NCBI RefSeq assembly: GCF_019320115.1
Contig: NC_089588.1
Span: 118,325,591 to 118,389,590, forward strand
Reading direction: 5' to 3'
From: Miscanthus floridulus
Taxonomy: Eukaryota; Streptophyta; Magnoliopsida; Poales; Poaceae
Length of the DNA: 64,000 nucleotides
In this document: positions 11,690 to 22,590 of the stretch, piece after piece
Layout of the letters: each line of letters begins with the position of its first letter
How positions within the stretch are numbered: the first letter of the stretch is position 1
Made by a program: the position numbers and the translations under genes
The notes under the pieces: generated by a model
What the model was told of the DNA's origin: nothing
Databases searched by the model: none
Seen by the model: only the letters and a program-made list of their open reading frames with translations

Positions 11690-13211
11690 TGTAGCACCCG
11701 ATTTTAAGAACAAAACCAGATACACATCATATGTGAGCCTAGGAAGTCAAATCTCACATATAGCTACAAATAAGGGTAATATCAATAGACAATGCTTAAA
11801 TACATAGCGTATTAGTATAAGAAATATAACCACAGAGTATAGACAGCGGAAAGACAACTCCGATCTTCAGGCAAAGACTACAAATCCAAAGGGACAATTG
11901 ACTGGTTGATCACAAGCCTAACTCCTCCAGACTGGCAATCTGGTACCCATCTAGGATTTTTCCAAAGATTTAATAAGTAAAGCAAGTGTAAGTACATGTC
12001 GTACTCAACAAATATAACATGGGGTTCATGAGGCTCAAATGGCTAACACTGGTTAACTGCGATTAGCTTTTAATGAGTCATGATTTTAGCAATTGAGTAG
12101 CAACAAGTTTATCACAAGCCCATAAACACATGATCAGGTAAACATGAATAATGAATAGCATAAACAATAATCATTAGTGAGCATCTTCATCATCAGTATC
12201 ATCTGTGTTCATCATCTATTAACCATTAGTGATCATCTATTCCGTAAATCTTCCAAGGCCGCTCGTGACCGTGAGCACGGCTGATATACCAGTTTTACAC
12301 TCTGTAGAGGTTGTACACTTTCACTGTGAGTCGTGATTTACCCTTTCGCCCGAGGTGATCAGCCTCTTGACCCACTACCAAGGAAGGTCGGTAGGGTTCA
12401 CTATGAAGCCTTTCAAAGGTTCGTCTAACAAGTTAGGGCCATTAGATTCACTCGACAAACAGATGTAGAGCCCCCCTTCCCGATGGCACATTAACACGCA
12501 GCCTATACTCATGGGGACAGAGGCCGCACTATACCCGATTCATCAAGCCATTCTTATGCCAATAAAGGTAACCACTAACAAGCTAGAAAAGGTCCTCATA
12601 CTGAGCTAAAGCCAGAGCCATATAGCCCTCACAGCTGTACTGTAAGTCCCGGATGATCACTTACAGCTAAGTCCTTAGGAAGAGGAATCTAGAGCACCAT
12701 AAAAATAGCCCAATGCTCTAGCCCCCATGTTCCATGTTGCTAAAAAGCATCTTTTAGTGTTTATTGCATATACCATTAGTCAAGTTACAAGATCATGGTC
12801 TTTAATTGAGCACTAGCATCATACTACCCAATGCAATAACCCAAAGGTGTCAAGGTACAAGATATCAAATATCTAGGATATCCTTATTGGCAACCAGGTT
12901 GACATATGCAATATGAATTAAGTGATTAACGGTGAATAGACAACAAGGAAGATCCCATGCTATACTTGCCTTAAAACATCGATCCTTCGGTAAGCTTTAA
13001 TCTTCAACGTTCTTCTTCTTGATCACCATGTGTATCTCACCGACTGGATGAAATTATAAAGCACCACATAAGCATCCATGCAATCATACACGAAGCAAAC
13101 AATAGATCTAAATTAGAATAATACACCAAACATCAAATTAAGATGAAAAGTTTGTAAAACTAATCTACGTCTTACTATGAACACACAGACGCGAAAAGCA
13201 CGCTAATCGGA
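11690..13211 (-). repeat. 5' LTR, truncated
   Basis: It matches 6154-7675 with scattered substitutions, then stops abruptly after CGCTAATCGGA at 13211, where the left copy continues GCTACGG. About 2 kb of LTR is missing, corresponding to the outer U3 side in element sense and so the promoter region. No target duplication is preserved. Confidence 0.75.
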
Positions 13212-13410
13212 CAATACACCACAGCCCTAGACTAAGGACGTACCGTCGGTCGGTATAGGTCGATATAGCGACGCTCCTTCGGTCGGTATAGATCTATGCC
13301 GACACTTACTTGCAGCCGCTGAAAGTGGCGTCGGTATAGCCTACGCCGACCGACAAGTTTTTAGCGACCGACAGTCTGACGCCTTAGGGGCTACATATAC
13401 CGACACATAG
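13212..13410. repeat. Cluster of GTCGGTATA/ATACCGAC motifs, probable DNA-transposon end
   Basis: About 200 bp carries at least five copies of a GTCGGTAT-like motif in direct and inverted orientation (CGTCGGTCGGTATAGG, TTCGGTCGGTATAGA, GGCGTCGGTATAG, ATATACCGACAC). Such two-orientation subterminal repeats are typical of CACTA-like or Mutator-like elements. I found no clear terminal inverted repeat or partner end. Confidence 0.4.
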
Positions 13411-16350
13411 TTTGAAGCTATAAATACTTTTAGCAACTAACAATCCAACGCGAATCATTCACATAGAGACAATATATCTGCTGCTAATAATTAGCAATAC
13501 ATAATGAATCCCAAATTTTCTTTTGTCAATGCACAAACATTCAGTACAATATACATTAACCATACATACAGGGACATTGATTAATATGAGAATAAAACGT
13601 TGACATTGATTCATTATATATGAGCTAGCCCAATGTATGGCCGGTCAGATTCAACATCATACAAGTATAAAATACATTAGAAGCTCACAGACATGAATTT
13701 TGTGCATGAGCAAGCCATCAACATCCCTACCTCTACCTCATGTGACCAAAAGTTATACATCCAACACTTGTGACCAAAAGCTTAGCTCACTAACACCTAA
13801 AGCCACTGCTCAAATTTCAGAAACAGTGAGCTCATAGTCATATCTCTAATAGGTTCAAAACAAACCACAGCTTCGATGAACACTTTTAACTTCACCATGA
13901 GGACAACCTAGAACGTAGTATGAACTAGCTGGTAACCCCGCGCGAGAAGGTGTGATTTGTTACACGAATAGGGAGGCAAAAAAAGCTATTCATCGATTCG
14001 CATCTTGACATCTTGTTGATCTTGAGGAGCAGGTACATGTAGTATATTTCCCAAGTATGTAACACTCATGGCCTGAAGATATAACCACCAGAGAATGTCA
14101 CAGCATTGAATCCTGTTTTACTGCTGAGCGAAGCCTGCAGAATGAAAAACAGCAGTGCATGAAATTAATACGTAAGGTTGAACGAAGTGAAGCTTGAGGA
14201 AAAGGGAAAAGGTATGGAAGAGCAGGTAATAAGCCCATTGACTGAAAGCAAAATCATTTGTAGAAGAGGAGATTCACCTAAAAGAGCAATGCTCACAGCA
14301 GCAAAATTGCAATGTACATCTGTGCAAGTGCAGAAGCAAAGGTGTCTTTTTTTGTGCAACTGCAGCGAACAAAAAGCAGTCACTATGTTAATTGATACTT
14401 TGCCTCCGATGCATATATGACCTCTTAACATCGTATAAGCACTAAACTGGTATGGAGATGACACAAAATCTTACTATATGACGATATGCTTGTAAATGAG
14501 ACTGCTACAAAGAAACCTGCATTCTGCAACTCTCTGAGAATGACCATACACTAGGAAAAGGAAACAGAGAACCCAAGCACCAACATGCACAGCCAAATCT
14601 CATTCTCCTAGAACCGAAATCATTTTGGATGTGCAAATGCAAGTAGGTAGCCATCCAGATTTTTCAATACAACCCTAAGGCATTTCATCAAGTAATTTGT
14701 GACTATAAAATCTAATATGAACAACCATTGTGAGCGTAGACCATACTACATCTTTCTTGTCTCCTAGTTATCTTAGCACTAACCAAATTCACTACTAAGA
14801 ACATGCAGCAGTTGCAGACATCTTGCCGTAAATTTTAGCAGTAACCAAATTCACTCTTCAGAACATGCAGTGGTAATTTTAGCAGTAAGCAAGCACATGT
14901 GATGATCTGAAAGGCAGTATTGAAAGGTGGACTATGGATGACACTATTAGCACGGAAACAATGTATTTACCATAGTGTCGGAGTCCTCACACCGGAGAAA
15001 GAAACAATCATGGCATTATGTGTAAGAACATGTTAAGATTAAAGATTAGTTTGCCCATATAACCTTGCAAGTGTAATCTGAAGTTGGGTTGTAGTATCAA
15101 ACAATTGCATGAGTAACGATATGAGATAATCAACCCTGTCATCTGGCATGAAGCAGGTAAGTTCTCATCTTGAAGAAACTAAACGATTTTGACATTTTGT
15201 TTGCTTGACCAGAGGGTGAAATAACAGGATATGCTAGTAACATAAAACCACTATAGCAACAATTAAGTAGTAGCTAAAAATAGAAATGTCCAGATCTGTG
15301 ATCTGGTTATTGTTCCTTCATTGGTCCCCTCTGTTATCAACTTTAGAAAGCAACTATCTTAAAGGTGACATGACATCCCAGAGGCCAAGCAGAAAGAGAC
15401 TACCAAGGCAACAAAACAACGAAAAGGAAAACAATATAACTATATAACTAAAAGGAAAAATAACTACAACACTGATGACTGCCAATTTTGAGCATAGATA
15501 TAAGAAAGGAAAAAATGAGCATCCAGTGCAAGCATCAATGGAGCAACCTTTGCAACGATAGAAAAATTCTTGTGAGGCTACCTCAAGTGTTAATCCTAGC
15601 TTCGTACAGAATCTACAGAAGCTGATCTTGTATTAAACTCAAGAAGCATTCAACATTCACTAAAAAGTATCTCTTTTTATGAGAGCCATATGGTAGCATC
15701 ATTAGAAAAAAAAAGAAGACATAATCTATTTCAGCCATCAAAATGCTTGGAAATTCAGGAACGTGAACCTACATGTTTCAAGAGAATAAATTTAGATGTT
15801 TGGGAAGGTAGGCCTGAAAATGGGCAACGTAAGCAGAGTATGAAACAGAACTAAATTATTTAGCAAACAAACCTATAATTGATGGACAAACTACCTATTG
15901 TTATTAGCTACCAAATGTGTTTGGTACAATTTAAACAAACCACAGTTGTATTGACCCAAATGCAGTAATCTGCCAGCTGCTGGAAAGCTCTATCACTAAT
16001 GAAAGAAAAATCGGTATTACATGATACAGTAAATAGCCAAAAAAAGTTTGGACCTATAAGGTTCTGCTTTTGGTGCATGTTTTGGAGAGCTGTCTCCGCT
16101 GACATGGCCAGGTTCACTTGCAGGTGCCTCCGAGCCCAAACAAGCAGTCACATATTCCAGCCAAGCTTCCCCTTGTCCATGTCTCTTTTTTTTTGTGGTT
16201 CTACGCATCCACCTCCAACCAATATCACACACAAAAATTAGAATTCCCAGTAGCAAGAACCTAACCATAGAGGAGCGGACTAGAAGCTGGAGATGATTGC
16301 CTTCCCTGTTATGGTTTCCTTAGAGCGGACAACAGCTGCACAGCAGACGA
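13411..16350. other. Unassigned region, possible remnants of a minus-strand host gene
   Basis: No long open frame. Two minus-strand stretches look more protein-like than chance. Around 14060-14150 a frame includes TGFNAVTFSGGYIFRP, and at about 16030-16200 there is the next entry. The intervening DNA is AT-rich and intron-like. I cannot name the gene. The sequence is single copy in this window and forms the left flank of the tandem array. Confidence 0.3.
16032..16200 (-). pseudogene. Possible exon of an unidentified gene
   Basis: The minus strand reads EAWLEYVTACLGSEAPASEP and continues through SPKHAPKAEPYRSKLF. Codon use and composition look like real coding sequence, but no family is recognised and no start or stop can be assigned. 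A second candidate stretch (AAVVRSKETITGKAIISSF, 16280-16345) lies just before the array and may belong to the same gene. Confidence 0.25.
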
Positions 16351-16859
16351 ATGCGAGCCGTGATGAGCCTATGCCTTTGGAGATGGGTGAATGATGACCA
16401 TGTGAACTTGGAGTGTCCCAAAAACCAACTAGGAAGCCCATGCAACAACGAGGATGTCCGGGCATCGTGCCCAGCGTCCCTAAGCTTTGGCATGGCTCCA
16501 ACTTCACAAACATTCTTCAAGTACTTCTCATCTGCACCATCTTGACTATGCATAACGGAATGTGTATGTGGAGGGGCTTTCTCGATCCCACAGAGAGAAC
16601 CCGGCCATAGGCATATGGATGAGTTATATCTTGCATATGGATGAGCCAGGGAGGGGGGACTCATCTGTGGCCTTGGAAGCGTCCAGAAACCACTTTAATA
16701 AATAGAAGGAATGGTGGTAAGTGGCAGCAGCGGTGGAAAATCAAAAGGGTGGTTGGTGGCCGGTCGATCCAATGGACGGGAAGAATACTGGTGGGTCAAA
16801 CAAAAACCAATAGTGATATGAAAATTGTTTCTGGTTGGTGGTGGTTTGACCCAATAGGG

Positions 16860-17083
16860 ATATATCACTGCCAGATTCAATCAGCAGCTGACAGTGATAT
16901 GGTAGTTATCACTGGCGGATCGTAGCTTGAACAGGTGGTTTTTTTTAGTGGGTCTAGAAAATTGACGGGAAGCTAATCACCTGGCAGCGAGCCACCTATC
17001 GCTGCCAGCTAAAACCACCACCAGGCAGTGATTAGCAGTCATTGCCGGCTTCAGCACAACCGACAATGATGTTTTGGTAGTGA
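16860..17083. repeat. CACTA-like subterminal repeats in the tandem unit
   Basis: Inverted ATCACTGCC/GGCAGTGAT and CAGTGATA motifs repeat here. The block ends TTTTGGTAGTG, which reads CACTACCAAAA on the minus strand, a CACTA-type terminus. A related motif pair (ATCACTGCCGGTTT/ACCGACAGTGAT) occurs at 22890-22925. Together they may mark two ends of an old CACTA spanning a unit boundary. Equivalents occur in every unit. In U3 and U4 the terminal GGTAGTG has mutated. Confidence 0.45.
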
Positions 17084-17438
17084 TTGCGTGTCCGGTGTAT
17101 TGGCTATGTCCTCTTAACATTTCTTTGTCCGATCCAACAAAAATTAAGGAATCGTGTGTTATTATCAGGCAACTATTAAAATGTTGTTGATTAAGCCGTA
17201 TCAAGATTACTTGGCACTCCATGATACCACCTATAAGACAACACCATTATACTTGCCCTTAAGAAAATACATAGCGCAGAACAGGCAACTCTAAGAACAA
17301 ATTTCTTGAAATTACCATATTTCTATACAATGTCCATAAACCGAGAAAATGGAGAGGAATGAAAAATATGAAAAAATGGAAGAAAATAAGTAACAGGAAA
17401 GAAATAATTCGGTCAGGATTATATATGTCGAAAAAATA

Positions 17439-17575
17439 CTCCCACCGTATTTTTTTACACGTCGTATTAGCTTTGTCATTTGTTAAAATTTCTATCCTTT
17501 GATTATCAAATGCAAACAAAAACATTGTATAGACTAGCGATAAAGCTAATATGACATCCAATAAATCCGAAGGAG
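17439..17575. mobile_element. Stowaway-like MITE, U1 copy
   Basis: A 137 bp element has ends CTCCCACCG and CGAAGGAG (rc CTCCTTCG) flanked by TA on both sides. This matches the CTCCCTCCG-type ends and TA target duplication of Tc1/mariner Stowaway MITEs. The interior is AT-rich and non-coding. Confidence 0.6.
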
Positions 17576-18644
17576 TAGTAGTGGAAAACGTACAAAAGTG
17601 AGATGAGGATGAGTCAGTGAATCACTAGACTCCGCACGGCTGATGGGAAAGGAATTAGAAAGAGGTGATGGGATAGGGATGGAGGCGACGCCGGCGTGAT
17701 AGTAGCCGGTGGTGCACCGCACACGGCAAGGAGTAGAGTGGTCCAGTTGAAGCTGCTTGCTGCCCAGGTTTGTCAGAGGCCGAATTACGTGTCCTAATCT
17801 CGCAGGGTCCACAATGCATCCACTGCGTCCTCATCAGATTATTTGTCTTAATTCAATCATTAATTATCTTCATCAGGTTAGAAAATATCAATGGCTGCAA
17901 GTTGCAGCCTATTAGCCACTCCACAGGTGGTTCGTGACTTGTATCAGTGGCAAGTCGTTTCCTTGCATGGACCATCCAGTCCAGAAGAAAACGGTAGCCA
18001 TCACGTTGCGTAGCTAAAGCCTACTCATCCTCTAAAGCGAACTAGTCGGATGGATTCCAACCTCATTTCATGGAATCAAATCGGGGTAGCACGTGTTACC
18101 ACATTTTGATTCAAAGTTTGACCAAGTGTATCAACATTGACCACATAAAAAAAGTAACGGTAAATTCCATTTTTCAACCTTTAATTTGCACGCTAGTCTG
18201 ATTTTTCCTTGAACTTCAAGATCGGATAACGAACACCCTCTCTGTTGAAACTAGACAAAAAAAAAATTGACGAAACTGGAAAACTAGACAAATTTTGACC
18301 TTTGATTGATGCTCAAGCTGGTTTGATCTGGAAAATACATAATTAAATTATTCTAGATCAGGAAAATATGAAACTAGTACCAGTTTTTCTTCTGAAAACG
18401 TTATCTATATCTACTTGTTTCTGCTTTAAATTTATTTGATCATCTTTTTAAAATAAATAATGTGGTGCCACTAGGAGGCTGAACAATGTACTTTCCCCCA
18501 TAAAATATTATTGTTTGTATACAAACATGGTCAAACTTAAAGATAGTTTGGCTTAACAACAATCTGAGGAGTAAAGAGCCACAGAAGATATATAATACGT
18601 AATTTATCATTTCTAGTAACCACTAATTGCTACTATTCACGACA

Positions 18645-19160
18645 TCATGTTGAGGCAGACAGCATGCTCTTCACAAACTCACGAGGCCTGCAGACAGCAG
18701 CCAACGGTGTCGCCATGGGCATGGACAGCCCACCACCTTCTGTCATGTCAATCGTTCTGCCTTCCCCAACATCCCACTCGAAGCAGTGCACAAGCGCCGC
18801 CACCGTGGAGCTAACAAGGCGCATCGCCATGGCCTCAGCGGGGCACCGCCTCCGGCCCAGCCCGAATGGCAGCATGGGAATGGCGGTCGCCGCCGTCACC
18901 TTGCCACCATCGTCCAAGAACCGCTCCGGCCTGAACTCGTCTGGCGCGTCCCAGGCCGCGGGGTCCCGCTGGATCGCCCAGGCGTTCACGAGGATCATGG
19001 TGCCCCGCCGGACGTGGAACCCGCCGACGGTGCAGTCCTCCATGACTCGGTACTCCATCACAATCTTCTGCTTACACTTGCCGCAGATAATGAGAGGGAG
19101 TTCTGGCCTCAGTCGTTTCGCAACTGAATGAGAGGCCGAGGATCCAGTACCAGTTGTCAT
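18645..19160 (-). CDS. Chimeric ORF: CACTA GRF zinc-finger half fused in frame to CYP81-like P450 C-terminus (intact)
   Basis: 171 aa on the minus strand. Residues 1-39 ([20 protein letters not shown]...CGKC...KIVMEYRV) match the N-terminus of the GRF zinc-finger protein of the large CACTA at 44708. From MEDCTVGG to the stop the protein is the C-terminal part of a CYP81-type cytochrome P450, with the PERF region FRPERF and the heme-binding loop FGLGRRRCPAE. The junction lies at 19044/19045. The I-helix and ExxR motifs are absent, so it cannot be a P450 enzyme, and the zinc finger keeps only its first CxxC pair. The start is the GRF ATG, so a CACTA-derived promoter could drive it. Unlike U2-U4 it has no internal stop. 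Whether it is expressed is unknown. Confidence 0.7.
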   Translation of the reverse strand: MTTGTGSSASHSVAKRLRPELPLIICGKCKQKIVMEYRVMEDCTVGGFHVRRGTMILVNAWAIQRDPAAWDAPDEFRPERFLDDGGKVTAATAIPMLPFGLGRRRCPAEAMAMRLVSSTVAALVHCFEWDVGEGRTIDMTEGGGLSMPMATPLAAVCRPREFVKSMLSAST

Positions 19161-20325
19161 CTACTTTCTATACTTATTTTTGCAAACTAGTGTAAATTTC
19201 ACATTTTCTAAAATAATATATTTAAACAAAACTAAAATTATTTATTTATCTAACTAAACCATAAAATATGTACTATGTATAATAGTAAAATACCAAACTA
19301 TCAAGTGATTTTACTATTGTAAATCATCATGTGATTTTGAGCTAAAAATGACATAGAAATCACATAGCTCAAAAACATGTTTCAATAAATAACCATCCGT
19401 ACTAGTTGACCTTGCTTACGTGATCATCTCGGCGAGCATTTCTCCACCGGACGGCACCGTACTTGGCCAAGGAAGAGCTCCGATTCTACGAGGAAGGGAA
19501 CACGGTCTTCCACGACCGTTGCCGCTCTCCCTCGTAGAATCAAAGCTCCTCCTTGACATCCGTTACCGCTCGGCAGAGAACATGCTCGCCGAGATGAACA
19601 CGGTCCACAAGTTCAACTAGTATGGATTTTCTATAATTTTCTAACTATTTTCTAAATTTTTCATTTCATGGAAAATTTAATTCTAAAAAACAAAAGGCAT
19701 CATTTCATGGCGCGTGCTCCAGCGAGGACGAGCGAGGCATGATTTTGATGAACTAATTTAACTTTTGTTTATCCAAACATATATGCAAATCATCATGTGA
19801 TTTTGAGCTAAAAATGACATAAAATCATAATAAAGTCCAACATATAAAGTTACACATGCATCTACATCGCAAAATGAGATAAGCTACTGATAAAACATAA
19901 GAGGATTAAGTTTGTTACCTCCAAAATCGAAGAGCAACACCAATGGAGGGGGAGAGAGCAAGAACAACAGCAAACTGAAGAACAGAGGCAGTGAGTTTGA
20001 ATGGAATGGCTCGGGCTCGGAGAGGAAGAAATGAGCTGGTCTATAGGCCGGGATAATTAGTCCCGGCTAGGGGTCCAAACCGGGACTAAAGATTAATCTT
20101 TATTTCCGGGGCATCACCCAAACCGGGACTAAAAGCTTTAGTCCCGGCTGGTATTACCAACCGGGTCTAAAGGTTTACCTTTAGTCCCGGTTGGTAATAC
20201 CAGCGGGACTAAAGATCCCTGCCCCGCGGACGACCGTTGGGCAGGAACCTTTAGTCCCGGGGGCAAAAAATGCCGAGGCTAATGCCAAATTAGGACATCG
20301 TTCTAAAGTCTGTTCTCTAGTAGTG
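19045..20325 (-). mobile_element. 5' terminal fragment of a CACTA element, U1
   Basis: The right end is the terminus TCTCTAGTAGTG (minus CACTACTAGAGAACAGAC), close to CACTAGTAGAGAGCAGAC of the element at 42845. It holds inverted TTTAGTCCCGG / CCGGGACTAAA subterminal repeats (20055-20270), one fold-back module (19395-19627) and GRF exon 1 sequence up to the fusion point. The rest of the element is missing. Order and orientation equal the first 2 kb of the large CACTA reversed. Confidence 0.75.
19395..19627. repeat. Fold-back module, U1 copy
   Basis: A 233 bp imperfect palindrome with outer arms ATCCGTACTAGTTGA / TCAACTAGTATGGAT and inner arms GATTCTACGAGG / CCTCGTAGAATC. Related copies occur three times in tandem in the large CACTA (43544-44465). 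The 66-codon frame across it exists on most copies but follows from the palindrome and has no protein motif. Confidence 0.65.
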
Positions 20326-20775
20326 TCTGGCTAGCCAGTGATTGGTTGATAAGCCTGCTGGGCTCCTCTACGTCGCTCATACGAAAAAGAAGTGTGATGC
20401 TTAATAATATTTTTTACTTAAATAATCCTCTGAATCAATAGCAATGTGTCTATAATTTTTCTAAGACTTTGTATAATTTTATCCTTTCTCAAGCATGACT
20501 CATCTCTATTTAGTAATAGTAAGATAAGGTATTTAAAAAACTATTTTTACAAGATATTTAAACTAAATATGTATTGTAGACACACAAAGGTTGAAACAAA
20601 AGTGTCCGGAGCTCACCCTAACTCCATCTAAAGGGTGCGCGCAAGCGTACCCAATGGGTATAGCCCTCGAGCCCCCGAGCGATCCATGGGATTGGTTGGG
20701 GGGTCCATTGGTCGACTTCCTCTTTCCCCGGGACTTAACATACCCCTATATTCGACTCTCGTCACCGCCCCTCTC
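20326..20775. other. Repeat debris between CACTA fragment and inserted CACTA (unit sequence)
   Basis: AT-rich DNA, followed at about 20605-20760 by a GC-richer stretch resembling LTR debris (GGGTGCGCGCAAGCGTACCC). No gene seen. The same stretch occurs in U2-U4. Confidence 0.4.
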
Positions 20776-21106
20776 TTGCACTACCGGACTCAGTGAATTT
20801 GCCGAGTGCCAGGGGCACTCGGCAAAGCCCAATTTACACTCGGCAAAGGCTTTGCCGAGTGCTGCACTCGGCAAAGAGCACTTGGCAAAAAAAGAGTCGG
20901 CAAAGACGTCTTTGCCGAGTGTCTTTTGTCGGGCACTCGGCAAAGCCTTTGCCGAGTGCCGACACTCGGCAAAGTTGGAACCGAAAAAAAAGCCGAAAAA
21001 ATGGGAATTTTTACCCAAAAAAATGAATTTTTTTTTTAATTGGTGGAGGCCCCCACCGGTCAGCGCCCATCCATCTCCGGCTTTTTTGCGTAAATTTCAC
21101 GACTAC

Positions 21107-21175
21107 GCGGCCGACGGGATTCGAACCCAAGACCTCCCGCTGCGCACAAACCTCCTCTACCACTACACCACACTG
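21107..21175 (-). other. tRNA-like sequence with Pol III A and B boxes inside the CACTA
   Basis: On the minus strand an A-box-like TGGTGTAGTGG (21170-21160) is followed by a perfect B-box GGTTCGAATCC (21127-21117). The spacing is close to that of a tRNA gene, with T-arm-like surroundings (CTTGGGTTCGAATCCCG). I could not form a convincing acceptor stem, so it is a tRNA-derived or tRNA-mimicking segment, not a confident tRNA gene. Confidence 0.5.
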
Positions 21176-21228
21176 TCACTTGTGTCTAGATTCCGTTTTA
21201 GTTCCCAATATATTATACTAAACCGAGT

Positions 21229-22590
21229 GTAAATTGCTTATTTGGGACCCTAAATGAATTCAAATCAAAAAGTGGTCAACTACAAAGTTTCATAACTTTT
21301 TGAGATCTACAATTTTCATTTAGTAAGTTTTTCCATCCGAGGTCGTTTGAAAAATTTGAATTTTAAATTTGAGAGATTCAAACGTAGTTTTGCATGATAA
21401 GATGATTTCAAATCAAAAAGTTGTCAACTACATAGTTTCATAACTTTTGGAGATCTACAATTTTCATTTAGGAAGTTTTTTCATCCGAGGTAGTTTGAAA
21501 AATTCAAATTTTAAAATTTTCAAATTCAAACGTCGTTTTTGCATGAAAAATGATTTCAAATCAAAATGTTGCCAACTACAAAATTTCATAACTTCTCAAG
21601 ATCTACAAAGTTTATTTTGGTCATTTGTTCATCCGACATAGTGGTAGTAACATTGTTCACAAATCATATATATCTCTCTTCTATTTTCATGAAATTAATA
21701 TGAGAGATGTATATTTTATGAACAACGTTATTGTCGCTTTGTCAAATGAAGAAATGACCAAAATAAACTTTGTAGATCTTGAGAAGTTATACAACTTTGT
21801 AGTTGAAAAGTTTTTCATTTGAATTCATTTAGGGCCTCAAAAATTGATTCGAAAAACTGATTTGCCGAGGGCCAAAAAAATGCACACGGCAAAATACCTC
21901 TTTGCCGAGTGCCAAAATATAGGCACTCGGCAAAATACGGCTTTGCCGAGTGCTAGAAAAAAGGCACTCGGCAAACTGAGAGTAAATTGCTTGTTTGAGG
22001 CCCTAAATGAATTCAAATAAAAAAGTGGTCAACTACAAAGTTTCATAACTTTTTGAGATCTACAATTTTCATTTAGTAAGTTTTTCCATCCGAGGTCGTT
22101 TGAAAAATTTGAATTTTAAATTTGAGAGATTCAAACATAGTTTTGCATGATAAGATGATTTCAAATCAAAAAGTTGTCAACTACATAGTTTCATAACTTT
22201 TGGAGATCTACAATTTTCATTTAGGAAGTTTTTTCATCCGAGGTCGTTTGAAAAATTCAAATTTTAAAATTTTCAAATTCAAACGTCGTTTTTGCATGAC
22301 AAGATGATTTCAAATCAAAATGTTGCCAACTACAAAATTTCATAACTTATCAAGATCTATAAAGTTTATTTTGGTCATTTGTTCATCCGACGTAGTGGTA
22401 GTAACATTGTTCACAAATCTTATTTATGTATCTTCTACTTTCATGAAATTAATATGAGAGATATGAGATATGTAGATTTTATGAACAACGTTATTGTCGC
22501 TTTGTCAAATGAAGAAATGACCAAAATAAACTTTGTAGATCTTGAGAAGTTATACAACTTTGTAGTTGAAAAGTTTTTCATTTGAATTCA
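21229..22590. repeat. Tandem duplication (753 bp period) inside the CACTA
   Basis: The block starting GTAAATTGCTTATTTG at 21229 recurs at 21982 with few changes. Each copy contains smaller repeats of TTTCATAACTTTT...GAGATCTACAATTTTCATTTAG. It is AT-rich and non-coding. The terminal GCCGAGTGCC-type repeats separate the two copies. Confidence 0.75.

Larger units (their letters stand above)
6154..13211 (-). mobile_element. Non-autonomous long-LTR gypsy-type retrotransposon, right end truncated
   Basis: Two copies of the same LTR, at 6154-9668 and 11690-13211, flank a 2,021 bp interior. A PBS lies at the right LTR and a PPT at the left LTR, so the element reads on the minus strand. The interior has no long open frame. 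Only the last residues of a gypsy pol are recognisable beside the PPT (minus-strand frame ending EDEIHLKGGRIVTP). The element cannot encode its own proteins and would have depended on a relative. Loss of the outer part of its 5' LTR means it can no longer be transcribed normally. Confidence 0.75.

Noticed and set aside
18664..19131. 155-codon plus-strand frame over the P450 region
   Set aside because: Antisense shadow of the P450 fragment.
20055..20270. TTTAGTCCCGG palindromes as terminators or regulatory hairpins
   Set aside because: They match the subterminal repeats of the large CACTA and end at its terminus sequence.
20591..21232. 213-codon plus-strand open frame
   Set aside because: It starts in unit debris and reads through the CACTA terminus and its TTTGCCGAGTG repeats. 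Other frames over the same repeats are also open, and there is no protein motif.
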